Origin: JBCCTX01 sp039197765
Lineage (GTDB): Bacteria; Bacteroidota; Bacteroidia; J057
Assembly: GCA_039197765.1 (NCBI GenBank)
Contig: JBCCTX010000008.1
Coordinates: 1 to 57,023 of the forward strand
Length of the DNA: 57,023 nucleotides
Reading direction: 5' to 3'
Below are positions 8,746-16,072 of the stretch, piece by piece. The notes under the pieces were generated by a model, which saw only the letters and a program-made list of their open reading frames with translations, was not told the origin of the DNA and did no database searches. The first letter of the stretch is position 1. Each line of letters begins with the position of its first letter. A program made the translations under genes and the position numbers.

Positions 8746-10611
8746 ATGAATAAAATGACTTTTCGATTGTTTTTAACCACATTATTGCTTTCAGGCTTTC
8801 TATTGTCTGCTTGTAACAAGGATGACGATGTCCTGGAAGATATGGAGGACGACATCGAGGTAGATAATCCCAATCTCGATGATAACGGAATCGATACACT
8901 CGTTACTTCAAGTGGTGTACAATTCGTCAGAACCCCAGAGGAGTATTTTCAAAACCTGTCTGATTGGTCTTATGCCTACCAATATGTTGAAATTGATGGG
9001 TTACGGCAAGCGTATGCTCAAGCTGGACCAGCTGATGGCGAGGTTGTGTTATTGCTTCATGGTCAGCCTAGTTGGTCTTATTTGTATCGAACCATGATCC
9101 CTGTATTAGCGGATGCTGGGTATAGGGTCATTGCCATGGACCATTTAGGAATGGGACGTTCTGACAAACCCATTGAAATTTCCGAATACAGTTATCTGGG
9201 CCATGGCGATCGACTGGAGCAATTCATTCTACAACTTGGATTGAGTGATATTAATTTGTTTGTGCAAGACTGGGGCAGTCTTATTGGGTTGAGAGTAGCA
9301 GGACTTAACCCTGACTGGTTTGCTACGATAAGCGTTGGAAATGGCAACCTTCCAGTTGTACCCCCGGGTATCCAACCTATAGCCCCCATTGAGAATCCTA
9401 ATGAAATAGAAGATTTAGTATCTCCCTTTGCTGATTTTCCTGCGCAGCAGGTATCCTTCTATGAGGGATGCGATCTGATTTTCGAGGAAGGAGATTTTAG
9501 TTTTGGAGATTGGGCCAACTACTCCATGAAAGGTGCCTCTTTTAAAGCTTCTGAAGTGGTAGAAGCCTTAACCTGGTTCGACCTTCCAGCCAATGTGGAA
9601 GAAGCCTATGATGCTCCTTTTCCCAGCAGGGAATATATGGCCGGTGTGCGGACCTTTCCTTCATTGGTCAATGAGATAGTAGGTGTAAATGATGAAGCTT
9701 GGGCTGGACTTACTGCTTATACAAAACCTTTTCTTACCATATGGGGAGGGAACGATGCCGGCTCGCTGGGTGCTTGTGAAACGCAACAAAATTTTATAGA
9801 CAATGTGCCTGGGGCTGCCGGAAAACCACATGTAAGACTCCCCGAAGCCGGACACTTCCTCCAAAGTGATCAAGGCGTCGAAATAGCCAATCGACTAGTA
9901 GACTTCTACGCTACTGATTGGGGGGATACCGTTACAGAAGCCTGTGAAAATTTTGACAGTCCGATCCCAAATGAGGGCAGAATGCAAGTATTAATGCCAC
10001 CCTCAGACATTAGAGACTTCCAGTACTGTGAAGTGCTTCCGGTATTTGAATGTGGGAGCAATGTAATTACCGAAGTCTACGCTTCTTTTAGCCATAATGA
10101 TTGCCCTGATGCGGATTGGTTTGCCCTCAATGAAGAGGAACTGAAAGATGAATTTAACATGGTAGATGTTAGGCTAAACGGACCTAGACATTGGGTAATA
10201 AATAAAGTAGAAGGAGGCACTACTGATGGGAGTAGTGGTTTTGATAAAGTATTTTCTTTCGGAAATATTGAAATGGGTTTATCCGCTCAGATTCAAGGAA
10301 GATCTGCTGAAGATTTTTATCAGGATAGCGAAGTCCAACGCACCACTGTATACACTTTCAGTGCAGGTAATGAAATATATAAACTGGTTAATCCACAAGG
10401 AGAAGAATACATCATGCAATCTTACAGTAGGAAAGTTGAGCGGGACCAGTCTATTGATGATTTAGCCTCCTTGGGTTCAAGACTCAACCTTCCCTCAGGC
10501 TGGTCATTTAGGGTAGAAGTTTTGGAAGAGGATTTTCTTTTAGTTACCGAGGGACTTGCCTTTGTCATCCAGGATGACCTAGAAAATGCTTACCAGAAAA
10601 TTGTGGAGTAA
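8746..10611 (+). CDS. Haloalkane-dehalogenase-like alpha/beta-hydrolase lipoprotein with extra C-terminal domain
   Basis: A protein of 621 residues from the ATG at 8746, chosen because it gives a clean lipoprotein signal with lipobox LLSAC (Cys23). The core (about 75-400) closely follows subfamily-I haloalkane dehalogenases: HGQPSWSYLYRTMIPVL, GMGRSDKP, the nucleophile elbow VQDWGS (Asp175, with the halide-binding Trp next to it) and catalytic His370 in AGHFLQ. About 200 further residues (about 410-621) form an uncharacterised domain with motifs ADWFAL and RLNGPRHWV. It probably sits on the cell surface or periplasmic face. The substrate is not proven; an epoxide hydrolase or other hydrolase is possible. 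Confidence 0.82.
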   Translation: MNKMTFRLFLTTLLLSGFLLSACNKDDDVLEDMEDDIEVDNPNLDDNGIDTLVTSSGVQFVRTPEEYFQNLSDWSYAYQYVEIDGLRQAYAQAGPADGEVVLLLHGQPSWSYLYRTMIPVLADAGYRVIAMDHLGMGRSDKPIEISEYSYLGHGDRLEQFILQLGLSDINLFVQDWGSLIGLRVAGLNPDWFATISVGNGNLPVVPPGIQPIAPIENPNEIEDLVSPFADFPAQQVSFYEGCDLIFEEGDFSFGDWANYSMKGASFKASEVVEALTWFDLPANVEEAYDAPFPSREYMAGVRTFPSLVNEIVGVNDEAWAGLTAYTKPFLTIWGGNDAGSLGACETQQNFIDNVPGAAGKPHVRLPEAGHFLQSDQGVEIANRLVDFYATDWGDTVTEACENFDSPIPNEGRMQVLMPPSDIRDFQYCEVLPVFECGSNVITEVYASFSHNDCPDADWFALNEEELKDEFNMVDVRLNGPRHWVINKVEGGTTDGSSGFDKVFSFGNIEMGLSAQIQGRSAEDFYQDSEVQRTTVYTFSAGNEIYKLVNPQGEEYIMQSYSRKVERDQSIDDLASLGSRLNLPSGWSFRVEVLEEDFLLVTEGLAFVIQDDLENAYQKIVE

Positions 10612-10630
10612 GTTATTGGAAAATTACACA

Positions 10631-10663
10631 AGTGGTAGTGCTGAGAGGTAAAGCACTACCACT
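10631..10663 (+). terminator. Hairpin after the dehalogenase-like gene
   Basis: Perfect 12-bp stem AGTGGTAGTGCT / AGCACTACCACT around a nine-base loop, 20 bases after the stop codon. Only a weak T-rich stretch follows (TTAGTTTTG), so it may stabilise the transcript end as well as terminate. Confidence 0.6.
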
Positions 10664-10763
10664 CCTTAGTTTTGTAAGCCCTAATGAATTTATAAAGGGT
10701 TGATCTGAAAAACTCCCAAATTTCCCCAAGTTGGATATTGCTCGTTTTTATTTGGAGGCTACT

Positions 10764-10925
10764 ATCTATTTATTGAGTACATGACAAAAAAAGAAACGCT
10801 TCGAATTCCCCCTTGCGGAGGAGGTATTGTGAGTCAGAGAAGGGGGCTGGGGGATGAATTATAGCTTGTTGGAAGATTGGAAATCGACATTTGGAAGTTT
10901 TGTCATGTACAGAGATCTATTTATT
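10764..10925. mobile_element. MITE-like element with 13-bp terminal inverted repeats and 11-bp flanking direct repeat
   Basis: Perfect inverted repeats GTACATGACAAAA (10777-10789) and TTTTGTCATGTAC (10898-10910) bound 134 bases that encode no protein. The same 11 bases, ATCTATTTATT, occur outside both ends (10764-10774 and 10915-10925), as after a target-duplicating insertion, with two to four bases between. Inside lie CCCCCTT and AAGGGGG arms of a REP-like hairpin. No transposase is encoded, so any movement would need one from elsewhere. Confidence 0.6.
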
Positions 10926-10952
10926 TAAACCCTGGAGCAATCCTTCAAAAAC

Positions 10953-10988
10953 AAAAAAATCCCCCAACACACTGATTGTTAGAGGATT
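10953..10988 (-). terminator. Rho-independent terminator after tRNA-Ala
   Basis: On the minus strand, AATCCTCTAACA and TGTTGGGGGATT form a 12-bp stem with G-U pairs around a seven-base loop, followed by a run of T. It lies 15 bases after the tRNA 3' end. Confidence 0.75.
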
Positions 10989-11002
10989 ACGCCTTACTAG
11001 TG

Positions 11003-11076
11003 TGGAGCATGGCGGAGTCGAACCGCCGACCTTTTGACTGCCAGTCAAACGCTCTAGCCAACTGAGCTAATGCCCC
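11003..11076 (-). tRNA. tRNA-Ala (anticodon GGC)
   Basis: A 74-base cloverleaf on the minus strand. The acceptor stem GGGGCAT/ATGCTCC contains the G3-U70 wobble pair that marks alanine tRNAs. The D arm (TAGCTCAGTTGGCTA), anticodon loop CTGGCAG (anticodon GGC) and T arm GGTTCGACTCC are all standard. The 3' CCA is not encoded. Confidence 0.96.
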
Positions 11077-11175
11077 ATTTGTACAAATGTACAAGCGAAA
11101 ATTGAAAATGGAAAATTGTAAGTTGAAAATAGCAGAGCAAACACTGTTTCTCAAGCTTTTTTCCTTCACAATCCT

Positions 11176-11331
11176 TTAAAAGCCTATCCAGCGCTGCAAA
11201 ACGTATAATAGAACCCCAATTCCAATTCCCCAGGGAATCATTTTTCCAAGAATCTGCTGAAAGTCTAGGCTTTTCCGTTCCCTTTCAGGTCCTCGGCGTT
11301 CAAATCGGGAAGAATTTCTTTCGCGTAGCAT
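11176..11331 (-). CDS. Small hypothetical membrane protein
   Basis: A 51-residue frame. The first half is highly charged and arginine-rich (LRERNSSRFERRGPERERK) and the second half is one hydrophobic helix (MIPWGIGIGVLLYVLQRWIGF). It lies on the same strand between DUF1684 and tRNA-Ala. The clear split of charge and hydrophobicity supports it being real, but I recognise no family and the start codon has no obvious ribosome binding site. Confidence 0.5.
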   Translation of the reverse strand: MLRERNSSRFERRGPERERKSLDFQQILGKMIPWGIGIGVLLYVLQRWIGF

Positions 11332-11465
11332 AGAAATAGGGGTTAAGAGGGTAGGGTATTAGGGAATAAGAGGGTTAAGTTTTTAGAGAAAACTTGAGGG
11401 TGAAAGATTTACTTTGGAACCATCAACAATGAATCAACCGTGGACCCTTAAACTATTTAACCATT

Positions 11466-12092
11466 CTAACCCCCTTCCGGCATTCTTTCTCCCGCCAAAA
11501 TCTCTAAACTCAAATAATTCTCTGGGGGAGGCAAAGGGCAGACAAAGTCGGGATTGTATACACAATAAGGATTATAGGCCTGGTTGAAATCAATTTTCAA
11601 TTCCTCTTCTTGAGGGATATCGAGATAGCGTCCACCTCCATAGGTGGAAACATTGGTTGTGAGGTCTCGGAAGGGAACAAACAATTGGTTAACGGATTCG
11701 TCCAGGTTTTGGTAGGCTACCAGTTCCTGTGGAATTCCCTGTAGCTCAAACTGGAGTTTTCCTTTGCGAATCATCTTTTGGATAGAGCCTACAGATGTCA
11801 TCAGAATCAAGGTGTCCTGTTTTTCTGCAGGAACCAGGGTAGTAGAAGATATATAGGATTCATCGATCGCGAAGTAGTTCAGTCCCGCAAAGCGCGTGCG
11901 TTCTACTGAAGGGATGGGAGAATCAGGTGCATTGCGAAATTGTCGATCTTTCAATTCGCGTTGCTGGGCAAGCCGTAAGGAATAGGTACTAGGGTTGCGC
12001 AAGGAGTAATACTGCCAGAGGATAATAGCAACAAAGGCGATACCAATACCAATGAATATTTTTGTGCTCGTTTCCCGGGAATTGATGTCCAT
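11466..12092 (-). CDS. DUF1684 domain protein
   Basis: A 208-residue protein with one N-terminal membrane helix (about 10-28) followed by a soluble domain. The C-terminal half carries the hallmark DUF1684 blocks: PFRDLTTNVSTYGGGRYLD, then IDFNQAYNPYCVYNPDFVCPLPPPEN, then LEILAGE. The family is widespread but of unknown biochemical function. The conserved Asn-Pro-Tyr-Cys and Cys-Pro-Leu-Pro-Pro motifs suggest a metal- or ligand-binding surface; that is inference. It lies 41 bases downstream of the next minus-strand gene, so the two are likely co-transcribed. Confidence 0.88.
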   Translation of the reverse strand: MDINSRETSTKIFIGIGIAFVAIILWQYYSLRNPSTYSLRLAQQRELKDRQFRNAPDSPIPSVERTRFAGLNYFAIDESYISSTTLVPAEKQDTLILMTSVGSIQKMIRKGKLQFELQGIPQELVAYQNLDESVNQLFVPFRDLTTNVSTYGGGRYLDIPQEEELKIDFNQAYNPYCVYNPDFVCPLPPPENYLSLEILAGERMPEGG

Positions 12093-12133
12093 TAATTAAT
12101 TCAGTTCTGAGTTTATCGTATAGGGTTCTGGGG

Positions 12134-12610
12134 TTAGGATTCCAACGACGCTTTGGGTAAGAAGCGTTTCATCCATGTTTCTTTGAGAGGCACTTCCCAT
12201 TTACTCAGGTCGTCGCTCTGATTCAGTGTATGATCAAAGACTTTTGTTTCTGATTTCAGTTTCCCTTGTTGGATAAAGGTAGGGAGTGCCCTAAAATCTA
12301 TAGATTGGATTTGTTCTTCTGGGTCTTTGAAAAATACCTGTGAAGCTTCAACCCAGGTAAGCCCTTTTTGTTGGAGGATACCCTCTACCGTTCGCTTAAG
12401 TCCATCGATAGAACATCCGGAAGGTCGATCTTCACCAGGATTGGCTTGGATAATAACAAAGCGCTGATAAGCAAGGGTAATTTCGCCTGCTACGGGAGTC
12501 CCGTGAGAGTTCCACTTTCCCAAGAATTCCCCAAAGGATTGTTTGAGGTAAGCAGTCTGTTCTGCTGTTGTAGGCTGACTCAATGAATATATCCAGGTAT
12601 ATCGTTGCAT
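12134..12610 (-). CDS. Conserved Bacteroidota hypothetical protein (often mislabelled ABC transporter ATPase)
   Basis: A 158-residue soluble protein with no Walker motifs. Conserved points seen are the central GCSIDGLKRTVEGI block, FFKDPEEQI and the C-terminal WEVPLKETWMKRFLP. It matches a small family common in Bacteroidota that databases sometimes name ABC transporter ATPase without support from motifs. Its function is unknown. It is placed between pdxA and the DUF1684 gene on the same strand. Confidence 0.65.
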   Translation of the reverse strand: MQRYTWIYSLSQPTTAEQTAYLKQSFGEFLGKWNSHGTPVAGEITLAYQRFVIIQANPGEDRPSGCSIDGLKRTVEGILQQKGLTWVEASQVFFKDPEEQIQSIDFRALPTFIQQGKLKSETKVFDHTLNQSDDLSKWEVPLKETWMKRFLPKASLES

Positions 12611-12658
12611 GAAAATTTAGTTTATGGTCAACATTCTACAGATTCTACCTTTTTAACT

Positions 12659-12705
12659 GACCAAAGATTAACTATAGACTGTGGACTATCTAACTATGGA
12701 CTAAA
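12659..12705. repeat. Degenerate copy of the heptamer repeat family
   Basis: Contains ATAGACT, GTGGACT and ATGGACT heptamers and a CAAAGATTA start, in the opposite orientation to the arrays at 15851 and 56893. It is a single eroded unit just after the pdxA stop codon. Confidence 0.5.
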
Positions 12706-12708
12706 ATA

Positions 12709-13827
12709 CTATATAATTTCTACGTCATCTTCCGTTTGGAGTTCTGGCAAAACAGCACTTTCATTCTTAGCTGAGGTCAACTTCTGGCGAGACCTAAGGG
12801 CATTTTCTTTCAGGTGCACGTTCTCCTGACGGTTTCTGTAGACATCAATGGCTAAGTATAAGGATTGGCGAAGGCTCTCGGCATCGGCAATATTTTTCCC
12901 CGCGATGTCAAAAGCCACCCCATGGTCAGGGGAGGTTCGTATAAAGGGAATTCCCGCTGTAAAGTTTACTCCAGTGTATCCTGCCAATAATTTAAAAGGG
13001 ATAAGCCCTTGGTCGTGATACATCGCAAGCACCCCATCAAAACGTTGATAGGTAAGGGCGCCAAAAAATCCATCTGCAGGGTAGGGGCCTTCTGCGAGGA
13101 TTCCTTTCTTTTGTAATTCCAGGATAGCCACTTGAATGATTTCTTCTTCCTCAGTTCCCAGTAACCCGTGGTCTCCTGCGTGAGGATTTAAGCCTAAAAT
13201 GGCAAGGAGGGGGCGTTGGATACTGAAGTCTTGCTGTAGGCTTTGGTGGAACATTTCCGCCTTTCTCACGATTCCTTGTACAGAGATATTTCTTGAGACA
13301 TTTTTGATAGCTGTGTGATTGGTAACCAGACCCACACGGAGTTCATCTGACACCATCATCATCAGGCTATCATCAGACCCAAAGGAATTCGCCAGTAGCT
13401 CGGTGTGGCCTCTAAAATCAGGTTGTTGTTTTTGAAAAGACGATTTATCTACCGGAAGCGTAACCAATGCATCAATGGCCTTATGCATAGCATCTTCAAC
13501 GGCACGCTTGACAGCCTGAAAGGCCCCCTCTCCCCCTATGTCAGAAGGTTGCCCAATTTCCACTCGCTCCAGATTGGGGATGCACTCCAATACATTGAAG
13601 CGGTTGTATTGTGCCTGGTTTGGAGAATTAATGATATTGTAATTGAATTTATTGATATTCAGGATCTTGCGATAAATGTTCAGTACCTTCGAAGAGCCAT
13701 ACAATATGGGAGTACAGAGATCCTTGAGACGATTGTCCTGAAAGGCTTTTAGGACTAATTCAGGTCCTATTCCTCCCACATCGCCCATCGTAATCCCCAT
13801 TCTTAATTTATTATGTTGTTTTGCCAT
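12709..13827 (-). CDS. pdxA: 4-hydroxythreonine-4-phosphate dehydrogenase
   Basis: A protein of 372 residues. The start at the ATG 13827 puts the family N-terminus (RMGITMGDVGGIGPEL) at the right place; a GTG 33 bases upstream is less likely. It oxidises 4-phosphohydroxy-L-threonine in the DXP-dependent pathway to pyridoxal phosphate. Seen motifs are LPVDKSSF, FRGHTELLA, LGLNPHAGDHGLLG, MYHDQGLIPFK and TSPDHGVAFDIAG, which include the metal-binding histidines. A charged C-terminal tail of about 40 residues extends beyond the usual length. The neighbours are not other pyridoxal genes. Confidence 0.96.
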   Translation of the reverse strand: MAKQHNKLRMGITMGDVGGIGPELVLKAFQDNRLKDLCTPILYGSSKVLNIYRKILNINKFNYNIINSPNQAQYNRFNVLECIPNLERVEIGQPSDIGGEGAFQAVKRAVEDAMHKAIDALVTLPVDKSSFQKQQPDFRGHTELLANSFGSDDSLMMMVSDELRVGLVTNHTAIKNVSRNISVQGIVRKAEMFHQSLQQDFSIQRPLLAILGLNPHAGDHGLLGTEEEEIIQVAILELQKKGILAEGPYPADGFFGALTYQRFDGVLAMYHDQGLIPFKLLAGYTGVNFTAGIPFIRTSPDHGVAFDIAGKNIADAESLRQSLYLAIDVYRNRQENVHLKENALRSRQKLTSAKNESAVLPELQTEDDVEII

Positions 13828-14016
13828 GATGGATCTTGATAAATTGGTTTTGGGTTCCACGTTGGGGGCTCAGGATAACTTATTTGCCTGAAGTATATTG
13901 CAATTGTATAGATAAGGATAACCCCCTAAATTGCGAAAAAATCTACCACATACCATTGCTTTTTGCAATGACAAGGCAAGCTACGGAGTATTTTTAATCT
14001 CACAAAATCTTGTTGA

Positions 14017-15567
14017 TCAGAAGGGAACATCTCCTGAATCGGGTCCAGGGACTGGAGGAGGATCAGAAGGAGGAAGATCATCATTCATTTTTGAACCTCG
14101 AGTGATGGTTTGAGGACCTCCTCCATACTGTGAGTAGGCTGATTCTATATCGGGATTGCTGTTGTACTGCCAGTCAGCAAACTTACCATATTGACCGATA
14201 AAACTAAGTTTTACGTTACCTGTTGGACCATTTCGTTGCTTTGCAATAATGAGTTCGGCCATACCCAAGGTGGAATTCCCTTCATCGTCTGTTTCGAAAC
14301 CGTAATATTCTGGTCGATACAGGAACATAACCATATCTGCGTCTTGCTCGATAGACCCACTTTCCCGCAAGTCACTCAATACCGGCCTGCGATCTCCACC
14401 CCGACTCTCTACCGCTCTACTGAGCTGAGAAAGGGCAATTACGCATACATCCAATTCCTTGGCGAGTTCCTTGAGTGCCCGGGATATACCTGCAATTTCC
14501 TGTTCACGGTTGGAGTTTTTGGTATTGCTTCCAGACATAAGCTGCAGATAGTCTATCACAACCAAGCCAATTCCTTTTTCCGCCTTTAGTCGGCGGCATT
14601 TGGCTCGCAGGTCAAAAACGGATAAGGCAGGGGTATCATCTATAAAAATGGGGGCTTTATTCAGGTTACCAATCCGATGTAGGAGCTGCTTCCACTCGTG
14701 TTCCTCCAAGCGACCGGTTCGTACCTTTTGGGCATCTAATTCCGCTTCAGAACAAATCATCCGTTGGGTAAGCTGGACGGCAGCCATCTCCAGGGAGAAG
14801 AAGGCTACAGGCTCATCAAAGCGCATGGCTGCATGGCGCGCAAGCGTCAGCGTTAGGGCGGTTTTTCCCATCGCTGGACGAGCGGCGATAATGACTAAAT
14901 CTGTTTTTTGCCAGCCAGCGGTCATCTTATCCAAAGCCATAAAGCCAGAAGGAATCCCGGTTACGCTACTGTCTTTGCCCCTCATTTCTTCGAGGCGCTC
15001 TAGCGTTTTCATCACCAATTCTGGCATAGAGGCATAGTTCCTCCTTAGGTTCGTTTCTGATATTTCAAATAATTCCTGCTCGGTCCCATCCAATAAGTCA
15101 AATACATCTGTAGTCTCATCATAAGCGGCTTTGATAACATTATCAGAAATGGTAATAAGCTGTCTGAGGATAAATTTTTCAGCAACTACACGCGCATGGT
15201 ATTCAATATTTGCAGCCGAAGCGACCCGAGAGGTTAGTTCCGTAAGGTAGTAAGCCCCCCCACTTTGCTTGAGCTTCTGAATTTTACTCAGTGCGTTTTT
15301 AACTGTAAGGATATCAATCGGTTCAGAATTTTGGAATAACTCTATAATCGTTTCATAAATAAAACGATTGGCATCCTTGTAAAACATGTGAGGTTTGAGG
15401 ATATCTATAACCCGATGCAAGGAGTCCTTTTCAAGTAATAGGGCTCCCAAAACGGCTTCTTCCATGTCCAGAGCCTGAGGTGGGAGCTTACCTCCCATAC
15501 TGACAGGGTTATTGATACTAAGTACCTTGCCCCGGTTGTCAGGCCGGTTTTCCGCTTGTGGTGTCAT
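14017..15567 (-). CDS. dnaB: Replicative DNA helicase DnaB
   Basis: A protein of 516 residues. The N-terminal DnaB domain (PPQALDMEEAVLGALLLEKD) is followed by the RecA-like ATPase with Walker A ARPAMGKTAL, FFSLEMAAVQLTQRM, Walker B GLVVIDYLQLM, QLSRAVESR and LRESGSIEQDADMV. It unwinds DNA at the replication fork as a hexamer. The tail (PPSDPPPVPGPDSGDVPF) is proline-rich and ends like an SSB-type acidic tip. A TATATTTG promoter box lies 23 bases upstream, and DnaA-box-like sites lie further upstream (15755-15830). Confidence 0.97.
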   Translation of the reverse strand: MTPQAENRPDNRGKVLSINNPVSMGGKLPPQALDMEEAVLGALLLEKDSLHRVIDILKPHMFYKDANRFIYETIIELFQNSEPIDILTVKNALSKIQKLKQSGGAYYLTELTSRVASAANIEYHARVVAEKFILRQLITISDNVIKAAYDETTDVFDLLDGTEQELFEISETNLRRNYASMPELVMKTLERLEEMRGKDSSVTGIPSGFMALDKMTAGWQKTDLVIIAARPAMGKTALTLTLARHAAMRFDEPVAFFSLEMAAVQLTQRMICSEAELDAQKVRTGRLEEHEWKQLLHRIGNLNKAPIFIDDTPALSVFDLRAKCRRLKAEKGIGLVVIDYLQLMSGSNTKNSNREQEIAGISRALKELAKELDVCVIALSQLSRAVESRGGDRRPVLSDLRESGSIEQDADMVMFLYRPEYYGFETDDEGNSTLGMAELIIAKQRNGPTGNVKLSFIGQYGKFADWQYNSNPDIESAYSQYGGGPQTITRGSKMNDDLPPSDPPPVPGPDSGDVPF

Positions 15568-15590
15568 AGACTTATTAGGATTTGGGAATT

Positions 15591-15598
15591 CAAATATA
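15591..15598 (-). promoter_or_regulatory. -7 promoter box of dnaB
   Basis: TATATTTG on the minus strand matches the Bacteroidota TAnnTTTG box and lies 23 bases before the dnaB start. No good TTG -33 element was found. Confidence 0.45.
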
Positions 15599-15729
15599 CG
15601 AAACCTACCCCATACATAGAATTCCAGATTAATAAATGGTTAGAAAGAAGCCTGAGGAAAGAAGCCTGAAAGGAGAACTTATTTAATTGACTATCAAATA
15701 GGTAAACCCTACTCCGTTGGAGTTATCAA

Positions 15730-15830
15730 GATTTTTTACAATTTATTAACAGGGTTATACACAACGATAAGGCCAAAATCCACAAAATTTCTCATAGGTA
15801 TGTGGAAAACTATGACGGACATGTGGAGAA
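15730..15830. promoter_or_regulatory. Cluster of DnaA-box-like sites beside an AT-rich stretch
   Basis: Four near-matches to the DnaA box TTATCCACA lie within 76 bases: TTATACACA (15755-15763, identical to E. coli R2), AAATCCACA (15776-15784), TGTGGAAAA (15801-15809, inverted) and TGTGGAGAA (15822-15830, inverted). An AT-rich run (about 15730-15750) adjoins them. It could be a replication origin or a DnaA-responsive site for dnaB. The sites are imperfect, so the call is tentative. Confidence 0.45.
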
Positions 15831-15850
15831 GTAGGGAATGGTCGGTAGTT

Positions 15851-16009
15851 AAATGGTCGATAGTTAAATAGTCCATAGTCGATAGTCCATGGTAACCTTT
15901 GATAAAAGAGTCCGTGGTAAGGTGGTCGGTAGTCCGTAGTAACCTTTGATAGGATAGTCCATAGTTGAATAGTCCATAGTCCATGGTAACCTTTGATACG
16001 AGATCAAAG
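15851..16009. repeat. Array of three 54/47/47-bp repeats ending in a palindrome
   Basis: Units at 15851-15904 (54 bp), 15905-15951 (47 bp) and 15952-15998 (47 bp) each end in GTAACCTTTGATA. They are made of heptamers of the form ATAGTCC/ATAGTCG/GTAGTCC, and unit length changes in steps of seven. The last CTTTGAT (15991-15997) pairs with ATCAAAG (16003-16009). There are no unique spacers and no cas genes, so this is not CRISPR. Confidence 0.85.
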
Positions 16010-16020
16010 TACAACTAAAC

Positions 16021-16068
16021 CTCAAACTTTTGCCCCTTTTTAAGGGGTTGGGGTTCCTTCCCTCAAAC
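16021..16068. repeat. REP-like hairpin between 7-bp direct repeats
   Basis: CTCAAAC occurs at 16021-16027 and 16062-16068. Between them is a 34-base segment with a CCCCTT/AAGGGG hairpin followed by TTGGGG. The C-run/G-run pattern resembles the core of the MITE-like element at 10.8 kb read on the other strand. Confidence 0.45.
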
Positions 16069-16072
16069 CTCA

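Noticed and set aside
10764..10925. Insertion sequence
   Set aside because: There is no transposase frame inside; only a non-autonomous element can be claimed.
11339..11465. Telomere-like GGGTTA repeat
   Set aside because: The AGGGTTA-like runs are short and irregular; they are simple-sequence drift between genes and cannot be called a defined repeat.
12134..12610. ABC transporter ATPase
   Set aside because: No Walker A, Walker B or signature motif is present in the 158 residues; the name sometimes used for the family is not supported.
15851..16009. CRISPR array
   Set aside because: Units are contiguous variants of one another with no unique spacers, the lengths vary by seven, and no cas genes are near.
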